Positions 9,215 to 19,609 of a stretch of DNA of 64,000 nucleotides are shown here, piece after piece. This DNA is from Iodidimonas nitroreducens. Its GTDB lineage: Bacteria; Pseudomonadota; Alphaproteobacteria; Sphingomonadales; Rhodothalassiaceae. The notes beneath the pieces were generated by a model. It ran no database searches. It worked only from the letters and a program-made list of their open reading frames with translations, and was not told where the DNA came from. The stretch is taken from NCBI RefSeq assembly GCF_008579165.1, contig NZ_BKCN01000011.1; one strand, written 5' to 3'. The position numbers were made by a program, and so were the translations under genes. Each line of letters begins with the position of its first letter. The first letter of the stretch is position 1.

Positions 9215-10711
9215 ATGCGCGAAATCAGGTCTTTTGGGGTGCTGTTGTCGGCCATGATCGCTGTTCTGGCTCTTTTTTCCACAGCACGGGCCGAACCCTG
9301 GATCGAGGCGGGCGATGCCCGGATGCGTGGTGATATTGAATTGCTGGCGGCCTATGGCCTCATCGATGGGCCGATCACCATGTGGCCTTTGCCTTGGGCG
9401 CAGGTCACCCGCAGCCTGGCTTCCATGCCGGATCGCAGCTTTCCCTTTCATGTGGAAGCGGCCTTGGCCCGGGTGCGGGCGAAAGTGCCCACCACATCGG
9501 ATTATCGCTCTTTGGGGATTGAAACCCATGTGGGGGCCACCAGCCGCGAAAAGCTGGTGCGCGGCTTTGATGGCGGCGTGCGGGAAAATGCCGAGGCCAG
9601 TGTTTCTTTGGAAAAGCATTGGGGATCAAGCTATGCCAAGCTCAGCATTGGCGGCCGCGATGGCCAACCGGGAAGCGATGTCAGCTTTGATAACAGCTAT
9701 TTCGCCCAGGCCTTTGGCAATTGGGTGGCTTATGCCGGAACCCTGGATCAATGGTGGGGTGGCGGCTGGGATGGCGGGATGATTTTATCCAATAATGCCC
9801 GACCTTTCCCCCGCATCGGTTTCCAGCGTCTCGATCCCAAACCTTTTGATACCAAATGGCTAAGCTGGCTGGGCAATTGGAATGTCAATTTCACCTTGGG
9901 CCAATTGGATAGTGGTGCCACCCGCACCGATTTCAACAATATCATGATGGCCCATATCCGGGTTACTTTTCAGCCCTTTGATCGGTTGGATATCGGCTTT
10001 AATCGCGCCATCCAAACCTGCGGCAGCGGGCGGGATTGCGGCTTTTCAAATTGGGTGGATGCCCTGATTGGCTTTGGTGATCTCGATAATACCGGCACGC
10101 CCGATGAGCCGGGAAATCAGATTGCGGGGGCGGATATTCGCTATAGCGATGTGATCGGTGATTTCAGCTATGGGCTTTATGCCGAAACCATTGCCGAAGA
10201 TGAAAACCAGCCCATCGTTGATAAATACAGTCTGCTTTTGGGGGCCACCCTTGGCGGCTATTGGGAAGGTCAGCAGCTTCAATGGCGGCTGCGGGTTGAA
10301 GCCAGCGATACCATTGCTGGAAATATTTTCGGTCTGGGGCGGGATGTGCGGCCCAATGTGACCTTCAGCAATTTTATCTTCACCGATGGCTTTGAATTTC
10401 TTGATCGCACCATTGGTCATAATCTCAGCACCGATAGCCAATTATACACGCTGGAAACCAGCTTTGTGGATCGCCATGATCGCAGCTATTGGCTGCGCTA
10501 TCGCCGGGCGAAGATCAATGCATTTGATGGCCCGCGCAATGAGGTAAGCGCCAATCGCGAGGTGATCAATCTGGTTGAGATAGGGGCCGAGGGCGGTTTT
10601 GGCCGGGGTTTTGGGCGGCTGGAAATGCGGATCATGGATGATCGCGCCAATACCCCCGGGCGCAATGATTTCGATGCCCAGATCGAAGCCAGCCTGAACT
10701 GGCGTTTTTAG
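9215..10711 (+). CDS. Wzi-like capsule assembly / outer-membrane beta-barrel protein
   Basis: 498 residues with a signal peptide (cleavage near ARA|EP, residue 27) and a terminal Phe. The stretch YAGTLDQWWGGGWDGGMI followed by NNARPFPRIG is characteristic of the capsule-assembly Wzi family, whose members form 18-stranded barrels that bind capsular polysaccharide at the cell surface. No other capsule export gene (wza, wzc, kps) lies in the window, so a true capsule role is uncertain; many alphaproteobacterial homologues stand alone. A cysteine pair (QTCGSGRDCGF, about residues 269-276) could form a loop disulphide. The gene follows the porin after 95 bp on the same strand. Confidence 0.75.
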   Translation: MREIRSFGVLLSAMIAVLALFSTARAEPWIEAGDARMRGDIELLAAYGLIDGPITMWPLPWAQVTRSLASMPDRSFPFHVEAALARVRAKVPTTSDYRSLGIETHVGATSREKLVRGFDGGVRENAEASVSLEKHWGSSYAKLSIGGRDGQPGSDVSFDNSYFAQAFGNWVAYAGTLDQWWGGGWDGGMILSNNARPFPRIGFQRLDPKPFDTKWLSWLGNWNVNFTLGQLDSGATRTDFNNIMMAHIRVTFQPFDRLDIGFNRAIQTCGSGRDCGFSNWVDALIGFGDLDNTGTPDEPGNQIAGADIRYSDVIGDFSYGLYAETIAEDENQPIVDKYSLLLGATLGGYWEGQQLQWRLRVEASDTIAGNIFGLGRDVRPNVTFSNFIFTDGFEFLDRTIGHNLSTDSQLYTLETSFVDRHDRSYWLRYRRAKINAFDGPRNEVSANREVINLVEIGAEGGFGRGFGRLEMRIMDDRANTPGRNDFDAQIEASLNWRF

Positions 10712-10735
10712 CACCGTGTTTGAACGGATGCACCC

Positions 10736-12747
10736 TTATTCAAGGCGCATCAGCCGGGCAGGGATGGTGAGGCTGATGCGCGTGCCTTCATTGGGCTTGG
10801 ATTTTATATCAAGTCTGATGGATTGCAGATCACACAAAGCCTTGGATAAGGTGAGCCCGAGCCCGGAGCCGGATTGATCCACTGATTTTTTCGATGCAAT
10901 TTGGCCAAAGGGTCGCAGGGCATCGGCCAGATGATCCGGGCTCATGCCGATGCCATTATCCTTTACACAAAGCGCATAGGCACCATCGCTGCGTTCTTCG
11001 CAATAAACGAAAACCGAACCGCCCGGCAAAGTGAATTTGATGGCATTACCGATCAGATTGAGCAAAATCTGGCGCAGGCGCGCGCGATCAGCATAAAGGG
11101 ATAAAGGCACATCCGGGGGCATGATGCTTAAAACGATGCCTTTGTCACGGGCCAATTGGATGGTGATGCTGTTGCATTCTTCAAACAGGCTATGGATGGC
11201 AACCCAATCGGGGGTGATGGGCATTTCCCCGGCTTCGATCCTTGAAAGATCGAGAATATCATTGATCACCACCAGAAGATGTTCGCCGCTATGGTGAATA
11301 TCATCGATATAGCCGGCATAGCGCGCCGGCTTGATTTCGCCGAAAAGCCCGCGTCTGATGATTTCTGAAAAACCGACGATGGCATTCAGGGGTGTGCGGA
11401 TTTCATGGCTGAAATTGGCCAGAAAACGGGATTTCAGCTCATTGGCGGTTTCCGCGATCATGCGGCTTTTCGCAATTCCGCTTCATAATGCATGCGCCCC
11501 GATATATCGCGAAGATGAACGATCCGCAGGGATTTTTCATCCTGCTCCATCCAGCCGGTGCTGATTTCTCCGGTGATGGCATGGCCATCGGCGGGCAGCA
11601 GGCCAATCACCATCCGATGATCGGGATCACCGTCTGTTGCTTCAAGCCTTATCGGTTCCAGATCATGGAGAGCCCCGCGCGATGGATCGATGAAATCTTC
11701 AAAAGAACGGTTCTGAAGGGCGCTGAGCGGACTTTTTAAAATGTCCGAAGCTTTGGGATTGGCATCGAGAATTTTACCGTTGGCATCATCAAGGATCAAA
11801 ATACCATCGCTGGCATTTTCAAATAATCGGCGAAAGCGCTGTGCCGATTGCTGCAGGGCGCGCCGGGCCAGAGCCTTTTCGGTTAAACGCCGGTCGCGCA
11901 CATAAAAGATCATCAAACCGGCGGCGAAAGTCAGCAGCGGCAATGGGATGAGATCGGCCATTTTCATCCCGCTTTGCTGCCAGCCGCCTTTGGGGATCGC
12001 CGCCAATTGCCATAATCCGGCGGGCAATTCTACCCGGGTCAGAACCGGTGCTTGATCAAGGATGTCGGAATTTCCATAAAAAAGCGCATTGCTCATATCC
12101 TCGCCCGAGGCAAGGATCGCCACATCAAGGGGCTGATCGGCGCGATCAAGGCCCGCCTGCGCATAAAGTTTCTGATGATCGATCACCGATGATAAAAACC
12201 GCCCCTCCTGCGGCAGGGCACCGGGTATGGGCATGCGGATGATGAACCGCTCCCCTCCGCCCTGAACCAGTGTCACCGGGCCGGTCAGCACCGGGGCGGA
12301 GGCTTTCAAGGCTTTTTCTATGCTGCTGAATTGTTCGGGGATATCGCGATAATCCATCCCCAAAGTGATTTCATTTCCCGCCAGCGGATAAACCGAGATG
12401 ATCTGCATATCTTTGGCGGCGGAAAGATGGGTGATGGCGGTGGTTCCGCTCAAAAGAGCATCCACAAAGCGCCCATAATTTTCGGTCGTGATATCGGGAT
12501 GGGTAGACAGTTCGACAGCCAGAGCTTTCGACAGGGCCATATCGCGGAGCAGCGCCCCTTCCAATCCGGCAGAGATCGCGCTCAGACGATTGAGGCTCGT
12601 GATGCGTTCCTGTTGATGGCGGCTTTTGGCGGCTTCGCGTTCCAATTGCCAACTGAACGCGAAAACGATCCCAACACATAAAAGGATCAGGAGCAAAGGC
12701 GCCAGCAAACGGGAGACGCTATTGTGGTCTGTCTCGATCTGGTTCAC
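10736..12747 (-). CDS. Membrane sensor histidine kinase, CHASE-PAS-HisKA-HATPase (probable frameshift)
   Basis: The first part (12747 to 11458) has a membrane segment (about residues 14-32), a CHASE-like extracytoplasmic sensor region, a second segment (LLTFAAGLMIFYVRDR) and a PAS domain (RFRRLFENASDGILILDDAN). The second part (11461 to 10736) has the HisKA box FLANFSHEIRTPLNAIVGF and the HATPase N, G1 and G2 boxes (NLIGNAIKF, DNGIGMS, GSGLGL). The two frames meet at an ATGA with no ribosome binding site. One restored base joins them through the usual coiled coil, so I annotate one 670-residue kinase. No response regulator gene is adjacent. The start is GTG at 12747. The signal sensed is unknown. 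Confidence 0.8.
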
Positions 12748-12875
12748 GAAGGGCTTTCATCCCGGTCATTCAAGCTCAGCACTGGATCCGCACGATTTTG
12801 TGATCATACGCAACTTTGATGAGCATTTCCTTAATATTCCTAAGGGAATGGATGACCGGGAGGGTGCTGTTTCCT

Positions 12876-14699
12876 TTATTTGCCCAGCTTATGCCGCCAT
12901 TGATCAAGGGGCGGGCGGGCCTCGGAAACCCCCAGCTTTTGTTCAAGAGCCGCCCCCATGGTGAGAAGCTTCCGTTCTTCAAACAGCGGCCCCCAAAGGG
13001 TGATATTATGGGGAACCGAGACGATTTCGGGATTATCAGGCTTTGGCAAACCAAAGGCCGTGCGCGTGGGCATATCAGTAAAGCCTGCGCGCATAGTGAG
13101 GCACGGATGGCCGGTATAATTGGTGATGATCAACAGCCCGCCGGCGAAATTGGGGCTTAAAATCACATCCAGATCAGCAAAGCGTTCGGCCATCATGGCC
13201 ATCACCCGCCGCCGGAACCGATCCACCTGAATAAGATCGACCGCCGATAAGAAATGCGCCCGCCGCCAGCTATTGGGCCAGGCTTCATCGGCCTGCCAAA
13301 CCAGTTCATCATCGCGGTTGCCTAAGGTCAGTTCCTGAAAAGCGGCAGCGGCTTCGGCTTCAAGCTGAGGCAGCAGGGTTTGATAGGGCCAATCGGGCAG
13401 GGCGATTTCAACCATCTCTACCGGCAGGCTGCGGGCCACATCCAGCACTTTGCGGTCGATATCATGGCCATTTTGAAACCATGCCGGATCATAGCCCACC
13501 CGAAAGCCATCCACCTTGGCCGCCGCATCCCATTGAAAACCATGCTGAAGAGCCGAAGGGTCTCCCTGATCGGGGCCATTGATGGCTTCAAGCACCAGCG
13601 CCGTATCGGCAGCAGTGCGACAGATCGGGCCAAGCTTATCAAGGGACCAGCACAAGGCCATGGCACCGGTGCGCGGCACCCGGCCAAAGGTGGGGCGCAG
13701 GCCGGTGGTGCCGCAGCGCGCCGATGGGCTGACAATGGAGCCCAAAGTTTCAGTGCCGATGGAAAAGCCGCATAAACCCGCCGCCGTGGCCGAAGCCGAT
13801 CCCGCCGATGAGCCCGACGATCCTTCACGCGGGTTCCACGGATTGCGGGTGACCCCGCCAAACCAGATATCGCCATAAGCAATGGCGCCATTGGTGGTTT
13901 TTCCCAGCAGAACCGCCCCGGCATTTTCCAGCATTTTAACAATGGTGGCATCGTTTTTGGCCACACGGTCGGCAAAGGGGGTGGCCCCCCATGTGGTGGG
14001 AATATTTTTGGTATCAATGATATCCTTCAGGCCATAAGGGATGCCGTGCAAAGGCCCCCGTCTTTGGCCATCGGCCAGCAACTGATCGGCGCGGGTGGCC
14101 TGTTCCAGGGCCAGATCATCGGTTACAGTCACGAAATTTTCCAGCATCGGGCGATAGCGGGCGATCCGTTCCAGATAGATTTCGGTGATCTCGCGCGATG
14201 TGATCTCGCCGCTTTCGATCCAGCGTGACAACAGCGTCACCGGGGCATAGGCCACATCCTCGGCACTGCCCGGAGCAGCGGCATTGCGGGCGATGGCATG
14301 GGTCACACCGCCCGATTGGGGGGCAAATTGGCTGCCGGGAAGGCGCGGATCAAAAACCAGAGCCGGGGCATCGGCATTATCGAAAGCCACCCCGCGCAAG
14401 GCCCGGATGCCTTCGAGCTGATCATCAAGGGTGGCCAGAATCTGGGCGCGTTCATCATCATCGAAGGCCAGATCGAGCATTTTTTCGCATTGGGCCACCA
14501 CCCCCTGATCAAGGGGCGGGGTGTTTTTGCCGGCGCCGGGGCCGGCTTCCCGCGCCATCACGGCGCTCGCCCCAACACTGGCACCGGCAAGGCCGATGGC
14601 CGCTCCCCCCAGCAAAAGCGTGCGGCGGCTATGGGATATGGTGTCTTCCGGTTGTGCTTTGCCGGTTTGTTTATTAACGGGCTTGTCTTTAATGGCCAT
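12876..14699 (-). CDS. Tat-exported amidase-signature hydrolase
   Basis: A 607-residue amidase-signature enzyme. The N-terminus carries a twin-arginine signal (SRRTLLLGG, residues 24-32, then a hydrophobic stretch), so a folded enzyme is probably exported to the periplasm. The Ser-cisSer-Lys triad is visible: Lys in GIPYGLKDIID (about 224), cis-Ser in GSSGSSAGSA (about 295-304) and nucleophile Ser in GTETLGSI (about 318). A region of about 100 residues between the signal and the core is unfamiliar. Known members hydrolyse amides, including fatty-acid amides, peptide amides and aryl amides; the substrate cannot be read here. It stands as a single gene. Confidence 0.85.
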   Translation of the reverse strand: MAIKDKPVNKQTGKAQPEDTISHSRRTLLLGGAAIGLAGASVGASAVMAREAGPGAGKNTPPLDQGVVAQCEKMLDLAFDDDERAQILATLDDQLEGIRALRGVAFDNADAPALVFDPRLPGSQFAPQSGGVTHAIARNAAAPGSAEDVAYAPVTLLSRWIESGEITSREITEIYLERIARYRPMLENFVTVTDDLALEQATRADQLLADGQRRGPLHGIPYGLKDIIDTKNIPTTWGATPFADRVAKNDATIVKMLENAGAVLLGKTTNGAIAYGDIWFGGVTRNPWNPREGSSGSSAGSASATAAGLCGFSIGTETLGSIVSPSARCGTTGLRPTFGRVPRTGAMALCWSLDKLGPICRTAADTALVLEAINGPDQGDPSALQHGFQWDAAAKVDGFRVGYDPAWFQNGHDIDRKVLDVARSLPVEMVEIALPDWPYQTLLPQLEAEAAAAFQELTLGNRDDELVWQADEAWPNSWRRAHFLSAVDLIQVDRFRRRVMAMMAERFADLDVILSPNFAGGLLIITNYTGHPCLTMRAGFTDMPTRTAFGLPKPDNPEIVSVPHNITLWGPLFEERKLLTMGAALEQKLGVSEARPPLDQWRHKLGK

Positions 14700-14780
14700 G
14701 CGATCCCCCTCTATGCGTTTCCACTATGATGTGGCATTGACTTTAAGACGCCATGGGGGCCGTGCCAAGGATTTGCTGTT

Positions 14781-15272
14781 TTAGGCGGCCAAGGGGCCGA
14801 TATTGCTTCGGGGCTGGCAAGACATACCCATGAGCAGCATATTGATGCGCGATTGATCAGGAGACAGGGGCAGAGCCAGAGTTTCATGGATAAAAATATC
14901 GACCTGATCCATATGGCACTGGATCGGCCCAAACAAAACCGGGGCGCGTTCGTTTAAAACCGGATGGCAATAGCTTTCCAGCAGATGCAATAGGGGGTCT
15001 TGATGATGGGCGATCATCTGGCCGGTCAGATCCCGATCAAAACAATTCACAAGGCGGGTGCCCATCAACCGGATGCGCAGATCCTTGCGTCCCGCAGCCA
15101 CATCCACCAACAACAGATGGCCCAAAATATCGCGGATATCCTTGGGGTTGATATCTTTGCGGGCCGGCGCAAAGCGGCCCCCGCGCACGCTGTTCCAATA
15201 AGCGAACAGCCTTTGCAATTCGGGGCTGCGAATCTGCTCAGCCGTGCTCACAGTGCGCCGATTGGAAAGCAT
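14781..15272 (-). CDS. PAS-domain protein of the PAS_5 type
   Basis: 163 residues containing the block LQRLFAYWNSVRGGRFAPAR and then DIRDILGHLLLVDV, typical of a small stand-alone PAS family frequent in Rhodospirillales-like bacteria. No output domain follows, so its partner is unknown; a sensory or motility-related role is often guessed for the family. The frame is open up to 15380, but ATG 15272 has AAGGA about eleven bases upstream and starts just before the conserved part. It has no signal peptide and is probably cytoplasmic. Confidence 0.68.
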   Translation of the reverse strand: MLSNRRTVSTAEQIRSPELQRLFAYWNSVRGGRFAPARKDINPKDIRDILGHLLLVDVAAGRKDLRIRLMGTRLVNCFDRDLTGQMIAHHQDPLLHLLESYCHPVLNERAPVLFGPIQCHMDQVDIFIHETLALPLSPDQSRINMLLMGMSCQPRSNIGPLAA

Positions 15273-15551
15273 GTCGATACTTGTCCTTTCGCACCCCGCA
15301 GGTCTGAACGCATTCACGCTTCTACTGATATTCATGTATATATGGTGTTCTTTATTTGAATTTCCACAAACAAAGGCCATGTGCAGTTTGATTAAAAGGT
15401 TAATAAATAATTAACTGCACTTGAAACCATAGATATAGAAGCATGAAAATATGTCTTGTTTTTGTCCAATCTGGGGCACCGGCGCATAAAATGCCGGGAC
15501 CAACCCCCGAGGGTCAGAACCTCTTGGCTATCTGGCCTCACCTTTTATCAG

Positions 15552-16558
15552 CTAGGCTGAGGACCCATTCAGCAGGCGTGCGGCCCGGGGGGCAAAATAG
15601 CTGATAATGCCATCGGCCCCGGCGCGGCGGAAGGCAAGCAGGGCTTCGAGCATGGCGGCATCAAGATCAAGGGCCCCGGCTCTGGCTGCGGCTTGGAGCA
15701 TGGCATATTCCCCTGAAACCTGATAGGCGAAGATCGGGATATTGAAGGATTGCCGCACCCGGCTGATGATATCAAGATAGGGCATCCCCGGCTTGATGAT
15801 CACGCTATCGGCCCCTTCGGCGATATCGAGCGCCACCTCGCGCAAGGCTTCATCGCTATTGGCCGGATCCATCTGATAGGTTTTCTTGTCGCCTTTCAAT
15901 AAGCCGCCCGAACCAACAGCATCGCGAAAGGGCCCATAATAAGCCGAGGCGTATTTTGCGCCATAGGCCATGATCTGCACCGATTGATGGCCGGCCTGAT
16001 CAAGGGCTGCCCGAATGGCTTCCACCCGGCCATCCATCATATCGGATGGGGCGATGATATCGCAGCCCGCGTTTGCCTGCACCACGGCCTGCCGGATCAG
16101 AACATCGATGGTGGCATCATTCATGACCGTGCCATGGCGATCCACCAATCCATCCTGACCATGGCTGGTATAGGGATCAAGGGCCACATCCGCCATGATG
16201 CCGATCTCTGGCACGGCTTTCTTGATGCTGCGAATGGCTTGGCACACCAGATTTTTGGGGTTCAGCGCCTCGCCGCCATCATGCTGCGCAATGCGGTGGG
16301 GGTATTGGGGAACAGGGCAATCACCGGGATTCCCAGATCGGCAGCCATTCTGGCCTGATCGGCGATGCTGGCCAAACAAAAGCGGCTGACATCGGGCATG
16401 CTTTCAATCGGCTGATCGGCATCGCCTGCGGTGATGAAAACCGGCCAGATCAGATCATTTGGGCCGAGCCGTGTTTCGGCCACAAGCCGCCGCGACCATT
16501 GGGTGGCGCGGGTGCGGCGCAGGCGGGTGGCGGGGAAACGACCGGAAAATGCAGCCAT
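15552..16558 (-). CDS. hemB: Delta-aminolevulinic acid dehydratase / porphobilinogen synthase (frameshift in sequence)
   Basis: HemB condenses two 5-aminolevulinate molecules into porphobilinogen, an early step of heme synthesis in the cytoplasm. One base is missing near 16284. Restoring it turns RSMMAARR into the conserved HDGGEALNPKNL, giving about 335 residues, the family's length. The active-site lysines are in MAYGAKYASAYYGPFRDA and IIKPGMPYLDII. The metal loop reads DVALDPYTSHGQDG, with Asp where zinc enzymes have Cys, the magnesium-type form usual in Alphaproteobacteria. Heme is essential in most of these bacteria, so a true inactivating frameshift is unlikely. The mmsA gene starts divergently, about 140 bp away. 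Confidence 0.88.
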
Positions 16559-16698
16559 GTTGTTTGATCCTTTGCATCAAGATCGGGCGAGACGAGATTT
16601 CTTCGCTTCAAGTGATAGCCCAGTCGTGGCATCCTTGAAAAGCACCCTTGGGCGGAAATGGCTCAAGGATAAAAAACCAGAATTATTGGGGACTGATC

Positions 16699-18207
16699 AT
16701 GACCGTTAACCACACCCATTTCATCAATGGCAAACATCGTCCAGGCACATCGGGTGCCTTTCATGATGTGTTTAATCCTTCTACCGGCGAGGTGCAGGGC
16801 AAAACACCGCTGGCGGATAGCGCTGAAATCAATGAAGCCGTGAAGGCCGCTGTCGATGCCTTTCCTAATTGGTCGCGTACATCGGTAGTGCGACGGGCCC
16901 GCATCCTGTTCAAATTTCTGGAATTGGCCACCGCCGATAAGGATAATCTGGCGCGGCTTTTATCGTCAGAACATGGCAAGGTTTTTGAAGATGCGCGCGG
17001 CGATGTGCAGCGCGGGCTGGAGGTGATCGAATTTGCCTGCGGTATTCCCCATTTCATGAAAGGGGAATATTCCAATGCGGTGTCGGATGGGATCGATGTT
17101 TATTCCATGCGCAAGCCCCTGGGCGCGGTAGCCTGCATCACACCTTTCAATTTCCCGGCCATGATCCCCATGTGGATGTTCGGCATGGCCATTGCGTGCG
17201 GCAATACGGTGGTTTTGAAGCCATCGGAAAAAGATCCCTCGGTACCTTTGCGTTTGGCCGAATTGATGTTGGAAGCCGGGGCGCCTCCGGGGGTTTTGAA
17301 TGTTTTGCATGGCGATAAGGGGGCGGTGGATGGCCTGCTCGATCATGCCGGGATCAAGGCGGTGAGCTTTGTGGGCAGTACCCCCATTGCCCAATATGTT
17401 TATGCGCGCGGGGCCGCTGCGGGGAAAAGGGTGCAGGCCATGGGCGGCGCCAAAAACCATATGATCGTGATGCCCGATGCCGATATTGATCTGGTGGTGG
17501 ATAGCCTCATCGGATCGGCCTATGGCTCGGCGGGTGAACGCTGCATGGCCAATCCGGTGGCCGTGGCGGTGGGCGATCAGGTGGCTGATGCGATCATCGA
17601 ACGGCTGATTCCCCGTATTGGCGAATTGAAGATCGGTCCATCCCTTGATCCCGAGATGGAAATGGGGCCATTGGTCACCGCCGAACATCATGCCAAAGTG
17701 AAAAGCTATATCGATATGGGGGTGCGTGAAGGGGCGAAATTGCTGGTTGATGGCCGCGATTATCGCTGCGGCATTCAAGGCTATGAAAAGGGCTTTTTCA
17801 TGGGGGCCAGCCTGTTTGATCAGGTGACACCGACCATGCAAAGCTATCGGGATGAAATTTTCGGCCCGGTTTTGCAGATCATGCGCAGCCCCAATTTTGA
17901 AGATGCCATGTCCCTGCCCACACAGCATCCTTACGGAAACGGAACATCCATTTTCACCCGCGATGGGGATGCCGCGCGGGATTATGCTGATCGTGTGGAG
18001 GTGGGCATGGTGGGCATCAATGTGCCGATCCCGGTGCCGGTGGCCTTTCACACATTCGGGGGATGGAAACAATCGTCATTTGGCGATACCAATCAGCATG
18101 GCACGGCCGGGGTGCATTTCTATACCAAGATCAAAACGGTCACCAGTCGCTGGCCGAAAGGGGTGCGTGCCGGTGCCGATTTCTTTATCCCAACGCTCAA
18201 TGATTGA
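16699..18207 (+). CDS. mmsA: CoA-acylating methylmalonate-semialdehyde dehydrogenase, copy 1
   Basis: 502 residues. MmsA oxidises (methyl)malonate semialdehyde to propionyl- or acetyl-CoA with NAD and CoA, in valine, pyrimidine or inositol breakdown. Seen: the family motif GGAKNHMIVMPDADID, catalytic Cys near residue 285 in GSAGERCMA, TPFNFPAMIPMWM for cofactor binding, and NVPIPVPVAFHTFGGWK near the end. The start at ATG 16699 is chosen because the family begins with an HFINGK-like segment. A second copy (42321-43829) sits inside the pyrimidine operon, so this one more likely serves valine catabolism. It is not in an evident operon. Confidence 0.9.
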   Translation: MTVNHTHFINGKHRPGTSGAFHDVFNPSTGEVQGKTPLADSAEINEAVKAAVDAFPNWSRTSVVRRARILFKFLELATADKDNLARLLSSEHGKVFEDARGDVQRGLEVIEFACGIPHFMKGEYSNAVSDGIDVYSMRKPLGAVACITPFNFPAMIPMWMFGMAIACGNTVVLKPSEKDPSVPLRLAELMLEAGAPPGVLNVLHGDKGAVDGLLDHAGIKAVSFVGSTPIAQYVYARGAAAGKRVQAMGGAKNHMIVMPDADIDLVVDSLIGSAYGSAGERCMANPVAVAVGDQVADAIIERLIPRIGELKIGPSLDPEMEMGPLVTAEHHAKVKSYIDMGVREGAKLLVDGRDYRCGIQGYEKGFFMGASLFDQVTPTMQSYRDEIFGPVLQIMRSPNFEDAMSLPTQHPYGNGTSIFTRDGDAARDYADRVEVGMVGINVPIPVPVAFHTFGGWKQSSFGDTNQHGTAGVHFYTKIKTVTSRWPKGVRAGADFFIPTLND

Positions 18208-18336
18208 TCGTTTCTGCTGAACCCACAGTCCTCGCCCTAGACTTTAGGGCCGGGACTATGGCACAGGGTTGGGGCACAGAGTTGGAGTACAGGACTGTGC
18301 CCCCCCGTTTAACGATGATTTCAGGTACAAGGCCCC

Positions 18337-19587
18337 ATGAAAGATCAAACTCAGCCAGCTTTGCCCATCAGCTTTTCTGATATCGAGGCGGCGGCCCGTG
18401 TCATCAAGGATGCGGTTTTGAATACGCCTGCAGCCCGTTCTGAAACGCTTTCGGCGCTGACCGGGGCGGAGATCGTTCTCAAATTCGAGATTTTCCAGTT
18501 CACCGCCTCTTTCAAGGAGCGCGGGGCGCTCAATCGTCTGTCGGCTTTATCCGATGAAGAACGCAAGCGCGGCGTGGTGGCGATGTCGGCGGGCAATCAT
18601 GCTCAGGGTGTAGCCTATCATGCCAACAGGCTGAATATTCCGACCACCATCTTCATGCCCGAAGGCACCCCCTTCACCAAGGTGCGCAATACCGAAAGGC
18701 TGGGGGCGACCGTTGTTTTGAGCGGCGAAACTTTGAGCGAATCTTCTGATGCTGCCCGCATATTCGAGGCCGAGACAGGCGCCGTTTTCATTCACCCCTT
18801 CGATGATCCTTTGGTGATGGCGGGGCAGGGCACTTTGGCGCTTGAATTTCTGGCAAGTTTTCCTGATCTTGATGTTTTGGTGGTGCCGATTGGTGGCGGG
18901 GGCCTGATTTCGGGCATTGCCGTGGCCGCCCGCCATATCAATCCCAAAATCAAAATCATCGGGGTGCAAACCGAAGCCTATCCGGCGATGAAAGCGGCTT
19001 TGGAAGGGCGTGAAATCAGGCCCACCAAGGTGACGATTGCCGAAGGGATCGCGGTGAAAATGCCGGGGCTTTTGACTCGCGAAGTGGTGCGGGCTTTGGT
19101 GGATGATATTCTGATCGTCAAGGAATCGATGATCGAAGATGCCATTGATGCCCTGATGGAGATCGAAAAAGTGGTGGTTGAAGGGGCAGGGGCTGCGGGC
19201 TTGGCGGCGGTTTTGCAATTTCCCGATCTGTTTCGCGGTAAAAAGGTGGGCCTGCCTTTATGCGGGGGGAATATCGATCCGCGCACCCTTTCTTTTTGCG
19301 TGATGCGCGGCATGGTGCGGGATGGGCGCATTTCCCGGCTGAAGGTCACGACCCTTGATCTGCCCGGCGCCTTGGCGCGGGTAACGGCCATCGTTGGCCG
19401 CATCGGGGCGAATATCGTGGAAGTGTATCACCAAAGGCAATTTGCCACGGCACCGGTCAAATATACCGAAATCGAACTGGTGGTGGAAACCAAGGATCGC
19501 CTGCATGGGGAGCGTTTGATCAAGGCTTTGGAAGAGGTTGGCCTTGAAGTGACCGATACATCCGGCGCCATGGCCATGCGCGGCTGA
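18337..19587 (+). CDS. ilvA: Threonine ammonia-lyase with C-terminal ACT domain
   Basis: 416 residues. This PLP enzyme deaminates threonine to 2-oxobutanoate and ammonia. The PLP lysine is K60 in FTASFKERG; the phosphate-binding glycine loop is PIGGGGLISG; SAGNHAQGVAYHA is also diagnostic. The final 80 residues (LKVTTLDLPGALARVTAIVG onwards) form one ACT domain, the short form of the enzyme rather than the two-domain E. coli IlvA. Either a biosynthetic (isoleucine) or a catabolic (TdcB-like) role is possible. The isoleucine/leucine operon near 60 kb supports use in biosynthesis, though the gene is not linked to it. Confidence 0.88.
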   Translation: MKDQTQPALPISFSDIEAAARVIKDAVLNTPAARSETLSALTGAEIVLKFEIFQFTASFKERGALNRLSALSDEERKRGVVAMSAGNHAQGVAYHANRLNIPTTIFMPEGTPFTKVRNTERLGATVVLSGETLSESSDAARIFEAETGAVFIHPFDDPLVMAGQGTLALEFLASFPDLDVLVVPIGGGGLISGIAVAARHINPKIKIIGVQTEAYPAMKAALEGREIRPTKVTIAEGIAVKMPGLLTREVVRALVDDILIVKESMIEDAIDALMEIEKVVVEGAGAAGLAAVLQFPDLFRGKKVGLPLCGGNIDPRTLSFCVMRGMVRDGRISRLKVTTLDLPGALARVTAIVGRIGANIVEVYHQRQFATAPVKYTEIELVVETKDRLHGERLIKALEEVGLEVTDTSGAMAMRG

Positions 19588-19609
19588 GGCTGTTCGCGAT
19601 CCTGCTCGA

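Noticed and set aside
16966..18072. Minus-strand 368-codon ORF opposite mmsA
   Set aside because: Antisense to a clear aldehyde dehydrogenase; His-rich composition is the reverse-strand signature of this codon usage.
18234..18250. Hairpin GCCCTA/TAGGGC between mmsA and ilvA as a terminator
   Set aside because: The stem is short and no T-tract follows.
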